NCBI GenBank assembly: GCA_947258385.1
Contig: CAMYII010000094.1
Location: 1-64,000, forward strand
DNA from: Acidiferrobacterales bacterium
Lineage (GTDB): Bacteria; Pseudomonadota; Gammaproteobacteria; Acidiferrobacterales; SZUA-150
Direction: 5' to 3'
DNA: 64,000 nt
In this document: positions 1 to 7,142 of the stretch, piece after piece
How the letters are laid out: the number at the start of each line of letters is the position of its first letter
Position numbering within the stretch: position 1 is the stretch's first letter
The notes under the pieces: generated by a model
What the model saw: only the letters and a program-made list of their open reading frames with translations
The model's database searches: none
What the model was told of the DNA's origin: nothing
Translations under genes and position numbers: made by a program

Positions 1-95
1 AAAACTCAATAATCGTCCCAGGAAATGCCTAGGCTACCGAACACCTCACGAGGTCTTTTTTAATATACGGACTGTTGCGCTTCAGACGTGAATTC

Positions 96-167
96 ACCCG
101 CCAAGGCGCAAAGTCAAGTAATTCACCAAGACAAAAACTCTGCGTCTCTGCGCCTTTGCGTTGAAAG
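96..167. repeat. Dispersed palindromic CGCAAAG repeat, copy 1
   Basis: Two arms face each other: a left arm with GGCGCAAAG near 105-113 and a right arm reading CTCTGCGTCTCTGCGCCTTT near 138-157 followed by GCGTTGAAA. The same word pairs recur at 20437, 40322, 53532 and 53631. The copy sits just downstream of the 3' fragment of a DUF1015 gene. The rest of 1-188 shows no gene I can support. Confidence 0.75.
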
Positions 168-188
168 CCAATATTTTTTAGTAACCTG

Positions 189-239
189 CTAATCAAGCAG
201 GTGCGAGACCAGGCCGTCGGCCAGCTTGGGCTCGAACCA
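189..239 (-). pseudogene. 3'-end remnant of a DUF1015 gene; left copy of a 51-bp direct repeat
   Basis: Read on the minus strand this stretch encodes WFEPKLADGLVSHLLD followed by TAG. It is the last 16 codons and the stop of a DUF1015 protein. It matches 4027-4077, the true 3' end of the full DUF1015 gene, at 47 of 51 positions and in the same orientation. Homology stops abruptly at 239/240, so nothing upstream of these codons is present. The two copies bracket the iron module. This is what a site-specific insertion into a gene's 3' end leaves behind, but no integrase is visible, so a simple duplication is also possible. Confidence 0.85.
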
Positions 240-270
240 TCGTAACCCGGGGCAGCACAAACACCGTTCA

Positions 271-1428
271 TTAAAAGCGATAACCTAGGCGCAGTCCCAG
301 TGCCCACACGTTTTGGTCGTCCCGGCGCTCTGCAGTCGAAAAACCGCTGTTGCGCAGCCATTGCACATGCGAGGAAATATGCCAACGGCCCTGCATATCG
401 AAGCGGGTGTACAGCTCTGCGTGACTGCTATCTTCCTTGAACGGATCAACTATCTCGTGCGACAGCCAAGTGTGGGCGATACCTGCCCCGATGGTCGCAA
501 CGGCAGTCGGCAAATCAAGTCCCAAAGACGCAAAGGCAGCGGGCTCGGACACCTTGGCGTTAGCCCAACCAACACGTAGATTCCATCTCGCGCCATTGAT
601 TCCTCCGTCCGCCAGAGCGTAGATACCATAGTTGTGTTTGTTATCACCGGTCCTGAACTCATTGTGATCAGCGCTACTGGTCCAAACGCCGAATCTGAAG
701 GTCGCATCTTGGCCTTGCCAATAGGCCTCGCCGGCGGTGAACATACCCTTCCCCTCGTCGGCGACATCCATGAGTTCGGAGTAGGATGCATTGGGGTTGT
801 CCCCTAGCCCATGGGAGCTAGTCAGCAAAACGGTAAATCCCGGGCGGGTGGCCCGCACTTCATGGTGATAGGCTATCCCAAGCGTGTAGTCTGGAAATGC
901 GATGGTAGGATTGTTGACCAAGCTTGAAGTCAGAAACTGGGTGGTCTCATCATTGGCCACATCGCTCGCGTCGAGGAAGCCCGCGGGGTCGATCAAGCCC
1001 ATCGCCAGGCTGTTTTCGCCCACGCGCAGCGTGTAACGCAGCTCCGAGACCTGCAGGCGACCGTTGCCGTCACGGTCGAGCGCGCTACCGGCATCGGCGT
1101 TGGCCTCACTCAGCTCGCTCGATACCCCAGCTTTTTGCAGACTCGTGTTGCCCTCCACGTAAACCGTCCAGGCCCCGGACGTGGTTGGCACGGTTGTGAC
1201 CAGATCCAGGGACGCCAGGGCCTCGGCTTCCACATCATCGGCGTTCGTCGTTTGCCCCGTGGCTGTGATACCGCCTCCGATAAATATGCCATTTCGTTTC
1301 TCGATGACACTGCCGTGACGGATATCGGGCTCGTCAGCCGACGATGCGCATGTGAACAAAAGCTGGATAATCGCGACGGCGACTAAGCTCAAAGCCCGCG
1401 CGACGGCACGACGGCGACATTGGACCAT
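271..1428 (-). CDS. OprB-like outer-membrane porin with an EF-hand-like insert
   Basis: Predicted 385-residue outer-membrane beta-barrel. The start at 1428 is preferred because GGAGGT lies six bases upstream; the ATG at 1434 touches the Shine-Dalgarno sequence. The N-terminus is a basic, hydrophobic signal peptide ending near CASSADE. The middle section, with LVNNPTIAFPDYTLGIAYHH, resembles the carbohydrate-selective OprB porin family, and the protein ends in an aromatic residue (GYRF), as barrel proteins do. A loop DRDGNGRLQVSE around residue 118 has the 12-residue EF-hand calcium pattern, which is unusual in a porin. It is the last gene of the Fur-controlled module, so it may let iron or another small solute through the outer membrane. 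Family assignment is fairly safe; the substrate is unknown. Confidence 0.75.
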   Translation of the reverse strand: MVQCRRRAVARALSLVAVAIIQLLFTCASSADEPDIRHGSVIEKRNGIFIGGGITATGQTTNADDVEAEALASLDLVTTVPTTSGAWTVYVEGNTSLQKAGVSSELSEANADAGSALDRDGNGRLQVSELRYTLRVGENSLAMGLIDPAGFLDASDVANDETTQFLTSSLVNNPTIAFPDYTLGIAYHHEVRATRPGFTVLLTSSHGLGDNPNASYSELMDVADEGKGMFTAGEAYWQGQDATFRFGVWTSSADHNEFRTGDNKHNYGIYALADGGINGARWNLRVGWANAKVSEPAAFASLGLDLPTAVATIGAGIAHTWLSHEIVDPFKEDSSHAELYTRFDMQGRWHISSHVQWLRNSGFSTAERRDDQNVWALGLRLGYRF

Positions 1429-1523
1429 AACCATACCTCCAACCGATCGGGCAACCGGATGAGTTCACTGGCTGGCTACCGCTGCCGGGAGGCATTGGAT
1501 GGCTGGCTATGCGCCTAACTTAT

Positions 1524-1718
1524 CTATTTGGTCAGTATCAACTTTCCCTTGCTCGTGATGCACAAGATGTACTCTTCACCGTGATGTTCAATGATAATCT
1601 TGCGCCTGTTTCCCAATAATTGGCGACTGTGCAGGCGCCGGCATCGACATGACGCGCATCCGCCCGACCTGTCTTCTTGCTGGTGTCCATTATCGCGGTC
1701 GGCGAGTTCGCTATGCAT
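1524..1718 (-). CDS. hemP: HemP-like small protein
   Basis: 64-residue protein whose C-terminal half (RQLLGNRRKIIIEHHGEEY, then a tail ending KGKLILTK) matches the HemP/HmuP family. These are small proteins found with heme and iron uptake genes, thought to act as regulators or assembly factors. The start is supported by TGAGG seven bases upstream, overlapping the stop of the P19 gene, so translation is probably coupled. The first 38 residues are Arg/Cys-rich and not family-like. In another frame the DNA reads MDTSKKTGRADARHVDAG, which looks more like a HemP N-terminus, so a small frameshift near 1640-1660 is possible. Confidence 0.75.
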   Translation of the reverse strand: MHSELADRDNGHQQEDRSGGCASCRCRRLHSRQLLGNRRKIIIEHHGEEYILCITSKGKLILTK

Positions 1719-1727
1719 GACAGAACC

Positions 1728-2264
1728 TCAGTAACCGCCCTTTTTGCCCGTGCCTAGATAGGTAAAGTCCCACTGCACGTCAAACGGTTTCCACCAAGGA
1801 TTAACGCGTGTCTCTTTGTCCGTATGACGATACAGGCCCTGGTAAGGCGGCGGATCGATATGATAGGTCACGCGATAGCGACCCGACCCAGCCAACGCAA
1901 TATTGGCGCCGTAATGCGGGCCGTCGGATGCGACCATCGGCATGAAAGCGCCTGTGAGCGCCCAGTCGGAGCCCTGTTTTTCGAGGTGGTAGCTGATCTG
2001 CAGATACGGGATCCAGTCGCCCTCGCGAAACCCCTGTTCATTTCCTTTAAGCCCATGGATGTCCGCCTCAAGGTGAATATCCGCCGGCTGCATGCCAGGC
2101 AGCATCGGCGCCATTTTTACGGCCTGCAGATACACCGCGCCGATCTCCATACCGTTTTTCATTACCGGCGCGCCAATGACAAACTCGCCCGCGCCTGCGC
2201 CAGGGGCAATGAACACACCGGCCAAGACCGCAAATGTATAAAAGAAATGTTTTATAACCCGCAT
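1728..2264 (-). CDS. P19/FetP-type periplasmic iron-uptake protein
   Basis: 178 residues with a signal peptide cut after about residue 25. The sequence matches the P19/Tp34/FetP family, periplasmic proteins that bind copper and iron and support high-affinity iron uptake, usually beside an FTR1-type permease. Candidate metal ligands are the methionines near 35-39 and histidines at 64, 70, 117 and 135 (DIHLEADIH, GPHYGANI, VTYHIDPP). AGGGG lies upstream of the ATG. It sits between the 4Fe-4S membrane protein and hemP on the same strand. No FTR1 permease is present within the window, so the membrane partner here is either the 4Fe-4S protein or encoded elsewhere. Confidence 0.85.
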   Translation of the reverse strand: MRVIKHFFYTFAVLAGVFIAPGAGAGEFVIGAPVMKNGMEIGAVYLQAVKMAPMLPGMQPADIHLEADIHGLKGNEQGFREGDWIPYLQISYHLEKQGSDWALTGAFMPMVASDGPHYGANIALAGSGRYRVTYHIDPPPYQGLYRHTDKETRVNPWWKPFDVQWDFTYLGTGKKGGY

Positions 2265-2384
2265 GTGATGTCCCCTTGAAAGATCTGTATCGCGTCAACG
2301 CGCGGTTGACCCTGTTTGCGTTTGCCAGCGCTGCCTGAAATGTCCTGACCCGTCACCGGCCGAGGGCGCATGTCAGCACTGCGC

Positions 2385-3836
2385 TTAGATCCCGAAAATC
2401 GCCGGCCACCATGCCAAGCCCACAAGGACGCTGCCGAGGGTGCCGGGCAGAAGTGGCAAGCCGCGGCGACTCGCGGCGACCCCCTGGCGGGCCAGGATCC
2501 GCTCGCCGAGATAGAGGCTCCAGAGAAGACCCGCAAGGAATAAGCCTCCCTTAACGGACCCGATCGCATCGGCCTGCAAACCAACCAGGCGCAGGGAATC
2601 GAACAGCTCGCCACCAAGACCGATGAGCAGCGAAACCATGGCGACCGGGGCATATTGGTAGGCGAGCTCGAGAAAGCGTGCACCGAGACTCCGATCCGCC
2701 CCCGCCTTGCCGGCGAGCCAGGCCGCAGCGAGCGTCACCGATACCAGCGCAAGTGCGAGCAATGCCATGACCGCAAACATGAACCCGACAATCGTCGTGA
2801 AGTCCAGCCAGTTAAAGACCTCCCGCCGTTCTGGATGCACGCTCATCAACCACCACGGACCGGCATTGCCGATCCAGTCCCAGCCACGCCCGATAAGCCA
2901 CTCCCCGAGCGCCAGTCGCAGCTCTTGATAAAACGGCAACACCAACCATAGAAAACCGCCCACCGCGATGCCGGTGCCGAGAAACAAAAACCATACCTCC
3001 GCCGCATTGGGATGATGGTCACGGATCGCCTCAACCTCAGCCCCGGCGTGACGCAAACGCAACGACAGCCCTCCGCGTGCCTGCGGATGGACACAGCGGA
3101 AACAGGCGATGCAGTGGCGCGACTCGCGCTTGCGGTTGATATCAATCATGGTGGGACAGATGCCCTTCTCGGAATAGGCGTCACCACCGGGCTGGTGCAA
3201 CTTGGGCGCAAACTGCACAGCACCCAGGCGCGAGAACACCCCGAGCAGCAAGCCGATGGGGCACATGTGCCGACACCAGGCGCGTTTATAACGACCATAG
3301 ACATAACCGATCAGGATGGCAGCAACGAGCGTACCACCGAAGACCTCGGCGACCGCCTCAGGGTGATCGCGCACCCCCAGCGTCTGGCCAAGCACCGTGA
3401 TAATGAGAAAACTGACCACAGGCGTCCCAGGCCAGCGCAACCAGCGTGGGATCGCACGTTTGAGTCCGTGGCGATTGGCCCATTCCGAGGCCGCCCCCAT
3501 CGGGCACAGTAGCCCGCACCAGCTGCGCCCGGCGACGATCACGGACACAAACACCAGCGGAAACCACAGACCCCAGAGGATATAATTGGCCGCTGTAGTG
3601 AAATGGCCGAACAGCGCGGCATCTTCCGGTGGGTCCGGGAGCACGAGCGGTACCAGGATAAGCGCCAGGAACCCCACAAACATGACACCGTGCAGCCAGA
3701 TCAGTTGCCCCCGAATTCTGACGAAAAACGTTTCGAGACCGGCGATCACCCCGAGGGATCGCGTCCGACGTCGCGTAACGCCGATCCATTGAATGGGAGC
3801 GGCTCGCAGACCCTCCCTTTGGTTGCCTACAAACAT
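2385..3836 (-). CDS. Polytopic membrane 4Fe-4S protein (NapH/CcoG-like electron carrier)
   Basis: 483 residues with several transmembrane segments in both halves. Two CxxxCP motifs (C107/C111 in CGLLCPMG and C188/C192 in CRHMCPIG) are of the kind shared by NapH, NosR, CcoG and YccM proteins. A further cluster (C227, C242, C245, C248) is of ferredoxin type, although the last cysteine is followed by HPQ rather than the usual CP. Such proteins pass electrons across or along the membrane. It is the first gene below a double Fur box and upstream of the P19 gene, so a role in reducing periplasmic ferric iron is a reasonable inference. The start is uncertain: no clear ribosome binding site precedes 3836. 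Confidence 0.75.
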   Translation of the reverse strand: MFVGNQREGLRAAPIQWIGVTRRRTRSLGVIAGLETFFVRIRGQLIWLHGVMFVGFLALILVPLVLPDPPEDAALFGHFTTAANYILWGLWFPLVFVSVIVAGRSWCGLLCPMGAASEWANRHGLKRAIPRWLRWPGTPVVSFLIITVLGQTLGVRDHPEAVAEVFGGTLVAAILIGYVYGRYKRAWCRHMCPIGLLLGVFSRLGAVQFAPKLHQPGGDAYSEKGICPTMIDINRKRESRHCIACFRCVHPQARGGLSLRLRHAGAEVEAIRDHHPNAAEVWFLFLGTGIAVGGFLWLVLPFYQELRLALGEWLIGRGWDWIGNAGPWWLMSVHPERREVFNWLDFTTIVGFMFAVMALLALALVSVTLAAAWLAGKAGADRSLGARFLELAYQYAPVAMVSLLIGLGGELFDSLRLVGLQADAIGSVKGGLFLAGLLWSLYLGERILARQGVAASRRGLPLLPGTLGSVLVGLAWWPAIFGI

Positions 3837-3932
3837 ATGCTTTGCGTTGAAAACCTAGTTTCCAGGGCGTTTGGCCGCCATCCAGGCCATGGGACGCGCG
3901 ACAGCAATTCACGCCCCTGCCACGTCATTCTA

Positions 3933-3969
3933 AATAATAATCATTATCTTAATGATAATGATTATTATT
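3933..3969 (-). promoter_or_regulatory. Double Fur box ahead of the iron module
   Basis: Two 6-1-6 Fur half-site pairs lie next to each other: AATAAT-C-ATTATC at 3936-3948 and GATAAT-G-ATTATT at 3954-3966. They fit the canonical GATAAT/ATTATC hexamer arrangement with at most one change per hexamer. The site is about 100 bases upstream of the 4Fe-4S membrane protein gene and downstream of the DUF1015 stop, so it should repress the whole leftward module under iron-replete conditions. Confidence 0.85.
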
Positions 3970-4026
3970 CACATTATCAAGGCCTGAGTTTAAGGCAGGA
4001 ACCCCCGGCGTCAGCCCCCGGGAGAC

Positions 4027-4077
4027 CTAATCGAGCACGTGTGAGACCAGCCCGTCGGCCAGCTTGGGCTCGAACCA
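4027..4077 (-). repeat. Right copy of the 51-bp direct repeat (3' end of the DUF1015 gene)
   Basis: The last codons and stop of the intact DUF1015 gene. It pairs with 189-239 in direct orientation with 47/51 identity. The interval between the copies holds the Fur box and the four iron-related genes and nothing else. Confidence 0.85.
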
Positions 4078-5268
4078 GGTGGATTTGGGCGGCATGACCT
4101 CGCCGGCATCGGCCACCGCCATGAGTTGCTCCAGGGAGGTTGGATAGAGCGAGAAGGCGACCGCCATCTCGCCGCTGTCCACGCGCCGTTCGAGCTCCTC
4201 AAGGCCGCGGATACCGCCGACGAAGTCGATGCGCGTGTCGCGACGCGGATCGCGGATCCCGAGCAGCGGCGCGATCGCATTGTCCGCCAGCAGGCTCACG
4301 TCCAGGCGCCGCACCGGGTCGTTCCGGGGCACGCATTCCGGTCGGATCACAAGCCGGTGCCACTGCCCGCAGAGGTACATGCCAAACTCCCCGGTCGCGG
4401 CCGGCTTGACCGCGGCCACGGACGGAACCACCTCGAATGCCTCGGTCAGCGCCGCGATGAAGTCCTCGGGCGTAAGGCCATGGAGATCCCGCACCACACG
4501 GTTGTAGTCGAGGATCTGCATCTGGTTGTCCGGAAAAATGACCGCCAGAAAATAATTGTAGGGCTCATCCCCGGTATGATGTGGATTGCGCTCGCGGCGC
4601 ATGGCGGCCACCCGCGAGGCCGCGGCCGAGCGGTGATGACCGTCGGCGATGTAAAGGCAATCCATGGCGTCGAAGGTCCGGCCGATGGTGTCGATCTGCC
4701 CACCTTCGCCTACCACCCACAGCATATGCCGCACCCCGTCGTCGGCGATGAGGTCGACCTCGGGGGGCGTTGCCGTCACCCGCGCCACCAATTCATCCAT
4801 GCCTGCATCATGGCGGTAGCTGAGAAACACCGGCCCGGTCTGCGCATTCAGCGTATCGATCTGGCGGACGCGATCGTCTTCCTTGTCCGGGCGCGTGAAC
4901 TCGTGCCTGCGGATGCGATTGCGATCGTAATCGGCCACCGAGGCGGCGGCCACCAACCCGGTCTGCTGATGATTGCCCATGATCAGCCGGTAGAGATAAT
5001 AATACGGCCGCGGGTCGCGCCGGAGCACGCCCGCCTGCAGCATGCGCTCGAAGTTTTCCTTGCCCTTGGCGTAAACCTCCGGCGCATAGGGATCGGTGCC
5101 CGCCGGCAGATCGATCTCCGGTTTCGAGATATGGAGAAAACTCCACCGCCTGCCGCTCGCCCGCGCGCGCGCCTCCTCGCTGTTCAGCACATCATAAGGC
5201 GGGGCGGCGACATCCGCGGCGCGATCCGGGTCGGGTCGAAGGCCTGCAAAGGGACGAATCAAGGGCAT
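4027..5268 (-). CDS. DUF1015 family protein (SerK-like)
   Basis: 413 residues. The start at 5268 gives the family-typical MPLIRPFAGLRPDPDRAADVAAPP... beginning and has AAGGAAAAG upstream; the longer ATG at 5292 has neither. Conserved blocks include AAPPYDVLN, HEFTRPDKEDDR, and YIADGHHRSAAA, the family signature with its ADGHHR motif. DUF1015 proteins are related to free-serine kinase (SerK), but the bacterial members are poorly characterised and no reaction should be assumed. Its 3' end has been duplicated at 189-239, with the iron module lying between the copies. The hemerythrin-like gene diverges from it. Confidence 0.85.
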   Translation of the reverse strand: MPLIRPFAGLRPDPDRAADVAAPPYDVLNSEEARARASGRRWSFLHISKPEIDLPAGTDPYAPEVYAKGKENFERMLQAGVLRRDPRPYYYLYRLIMGNHQQTGLVAAASVADYDRNRIRRHEFTRPDKEDDRVRQIDTLNAQTGPVFLSYRHDAGMDELVARVTATPPEVDLIADDGVRHMLWVVGEGGQIDTIGRTFDAMDCLYIADGHHRSAAASRVAAMRRERNPHHTGDEPYNYFLAVIFPDNQMQILDYNRVVRDLHGLTPEDFIAALTEAFEVVPSVAAVKPAATGEFGMYLCGQWHRLVIRPECVPRNDPVRRLDVSLLADNAIAPLLGIRDPRRDTRIDFVGGIRGLEELERRVDSGEMAVAFSLYPTSLEQLMAVADAGEVMPPKSTWFEPKLADGLVSHVLD

Positions 5269-5315
5269 TACTTTTCCTTTTCTGCTGAACACGGAGGCCG
5301 CCGGGCGCGGCCCAG

Positions 5316-5378
5316 GGGCACTTCCTCATGTTATTCGGGCGCACCCCAAGGGCACTTCCTCATGTTATTCGGGCGCAC
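5316..5378. repeat. 34-bp tandem duplication
   Basis: The 29-bp string GGGCACTTCCTCATGTTATT plus CGGGCGCAC occurs at 5316-5344 and again at 5350-5378, with a 5-bp spacer, giving a period of 34 bp. It lies in the divergent intergenic region between the DUF1015 gene and the hemerythrin-like gene. The duplicated unit could carry a promoter or operator, but no consensus element is obvious in it. Confidence 0.85.
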
Positions 5379-5442
5379 ATTCAAAACTACTTGCCGGCAC
5401 AGGTCAAACCCGCTTTACTTGGCGGCGAACAGAGGCCAGCCT

Positions 5443-5958
5443 ATGCCAGACCCAGACCAACGCCGCATCAACGACCCCATTGCGCAGCTGCTGGGGCTCA
5501 CGCGCGCGCTTGAAGAGGCCTGCGCATCCCTGAAAATTACCGCCGGGGGCGCATGGCCGTCCATCGTTGCGCTGTTCGACCGGCAGCTGCCCCGCTACCG
5601 CCAGGATCTGGAGCAATCGCTGATCCCGCTGCTCAAACGCCGCCTGCGCAACGACGAGGATGACGAAGAACAGGCCCTGGCGCGCGAACTGTTTTTGCTC
5701 TCGAGGCAGCTCGAGGACCTCGCCGCAAGCTGGCCGCGCGTGCGCGTCCTGCTCGACGCCGGCACACCCGCCGCGGCGGTCGCGCAGTACGCCGAGGACT
5801 GGGAAGATCACCTCGACACCATGCGCTCACAGATCATCCCGGCACTGTCCGCGCGGCTGGGGCGCTGCGATCTCGATCTCCTGGGACAGGCCATGGCCAG
5901 ACACCGCGGTCTCGACTGGCAGGCCATCGCCGCCTGCGACCCGGATGACCTCCGGTAA
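5443..5958 (+). CDS. Helical protein with a hemerythrin-like layout
   Basis: 171 residues starting at ATG 5443. Four amphipathic helices can be drawn: about 10-30, 38-68, 72-106 and 112-140. Their order and phrases (for example DLEQSLIPLLKRRL and WEDHLDTMRSQIIPALSARL) resemble the hemerythrin/HHE cation-binding fold. Of the usual histidine and glutamate iron ligands only one histidine (in WEDHLD) stays in place, so a diiron site is unlikely. It lies 38 bp upstream of aguA on the same strand. The fold call is an inference from pattern only. Confidence 0.45.
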   Translation: MPDPDQRRINDPIAQLLGLTRALEEACASLKITAGGAWPSIVALFDRQLPRYRQDLEQSLIPLLKRRLRNDEDDEEQALARELFLLSRQLEDLAASWPRVRVLLDAGTPAAAVAQYAEDWEDHLDTMRSQIIPALSARLGRCDLDLLGQAMARHRGLDWQAIAACDPDDLR

Positions 5959-5996
5959 CGGCGACGCGGTGTCCGTCCTCATCCGGTAACCGCCTC

Positions 5997-7049
5997 ATGC
6001 CCAGTGAATCTTGCCGGCCCTACCTCCCGCCGGAGTGGGCACCGCAAAGCGGTGTGATGCTGACCTGGCCCCACAGCCAAAGCGATTGGGCCGCCACGCT
6101 TGAGGATGTCGAACCGGTGTTCGTCGACCTCGCGCGCCATATCGCGCGCCACGAAGCACTGCTGCTGGTTTGTTTCGATGAGGCCCACCGTGACCATGTA
6201 AAGGCGGTGCTGGAGGACGCCAAGGTCGATCTGGCATGCGCCCGATTTTACTGCGTGCCGTCAAACGACAGTTGGGCGCGGGACCACGGGCCGCTGACGG
6301 TGCTGTGCCAGGGTGAAGCGCGGCTGCTGGATTTCCAGTTCAACGGCTGGGGAAACAAGTATCCCGCGGCGCTGGACAATCGGATTTCCCGGGCGCTCTC
6401 CCTGGCGGGCGCCTTCGACGCCGTGCCCATGGAAACGGCCCCCTGGGTGCTGGAAGGCGGGAGTATCGACGTCGATGGCTCAGGGACCTTGTTGACCACG
6501 CAGCGCTGCCTGCTCTCGCCCACGCGCAACCCGGGATGGACCCGGGCGCACCTGGAGGCACAGCTCACGGACCGGCTCGGGATCAAACGCATTCTCTGGC
6601 TGCAGCACGGCTACCTGGCCGGCGATGACACCGACAGCCATATCGATACGCTGGCGCGGTTTTGTGATCCCGAGACCATCGCCTATGCGGCCTGCGACGA
6701 CCCGGCCGACGAGCATTATGCCGAGCTGCGGGCCATGGAAAAGGAGCTGCAGCACTTTCGCAGCGCGACCGGCAGGCCCTACCGGCTGGTCCCGCTGCCG
6801 TGGCCGCGGCCGCTCTATGACGACGCCGGCCAGCGCCTGCCGGCGACTTACGCCAATTTCCTGATCATCAACGGCGCGGTGCTGGTGCCGACGTATGACG
6901 ACCCGGCGGACGAAGCGGCGCTGGCATGCCTGGCGCGACACTTTCCCGGGCGCGAGATCATCGGCGTTCACAGCACGCCGCTGCTCCAGCAACACGGCAG
7001 CCTGCACTGCGTGTCCATGCAGCTGCCGGTGGGCGTGCCAATGGACTGA
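5997..7049 (+). CDS. aguA: Agmatine deiminase
   Basis: 350 residues, the usual length for the agmatine deiminase branch of the peptidyl-arginine deiminase superfamily. It hydrolyses agmatine to N-carbamoylputrescine and ammonia. Diagnostic blocks are WARDHGP, EGGSIDVDG, the histidine-aspartate pair in DSHIDTLARF, and the catalytic cysteine at about residue 338 in GSLHCVSMQ near the C-terminus. The next step, N-carbamoylputrescine amidase, lies at 8218-9105 on the same strand. A divergent gene lies between them, so the two are linked but not simply co-transcribed. Confidence 0.93.
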   Translation: MPSESCRPYLPPEWAPQSGVMLTWPHSQSDWAATLEDVEPVFVDLARHIARHEALLLVCFDEAHRDHVKAVLEDAKVDLACARFYCVPSNDSWARDHGPLTVLCQGEARLLDFQFNGWGNKYPAALDNRISRALSLAGAFDAVPMETAPWVLEGGSIDVDGSGTLLTTQRCLLSPTRNPGWTRAHLEAQLTDRLGIKRILWLQHGYLAGDDTDSHIDTLARFCDPETIAYAACDDPADEHYAELRAMEKELQHFRSATGRPYRLVPLPWPRPLYDDAGQRLPATYANFLIINGAVLVPTYDDPADEAALACLARHFPGREIIGVHSTPLLQQHGSLHCVSMQLPVGVPMD

Positions 7050-7142
7050 ACAAGGCCAGGAAAAAGAAAATCGGGCCGCAGCGCGTTGACTTGATGAAGG
7101 AGCGATCGGGTCGGTCATCAAGCAGTCGGTTCAGTTCCGGGC

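Noticed and set aside
41-62. Possible terminator (ACCT-CACG-AGGT then T run)
   Set aside because: The stem is only 4 bp, too short to support despite the following run of T.
29-385. 118-codon minus-strand open frame over the left edge
   Set aside because: It crosses the repeat, the DUF1015 remnant and the porin 3' end; the sequence has no family-like composition.
4126-5442. Plus-strand frame upstream of ATG 5443, giving a 610-codon open frame
   Set aside because: It is antisense to the DUF1015 gene; only the part from 5443 looks coding.
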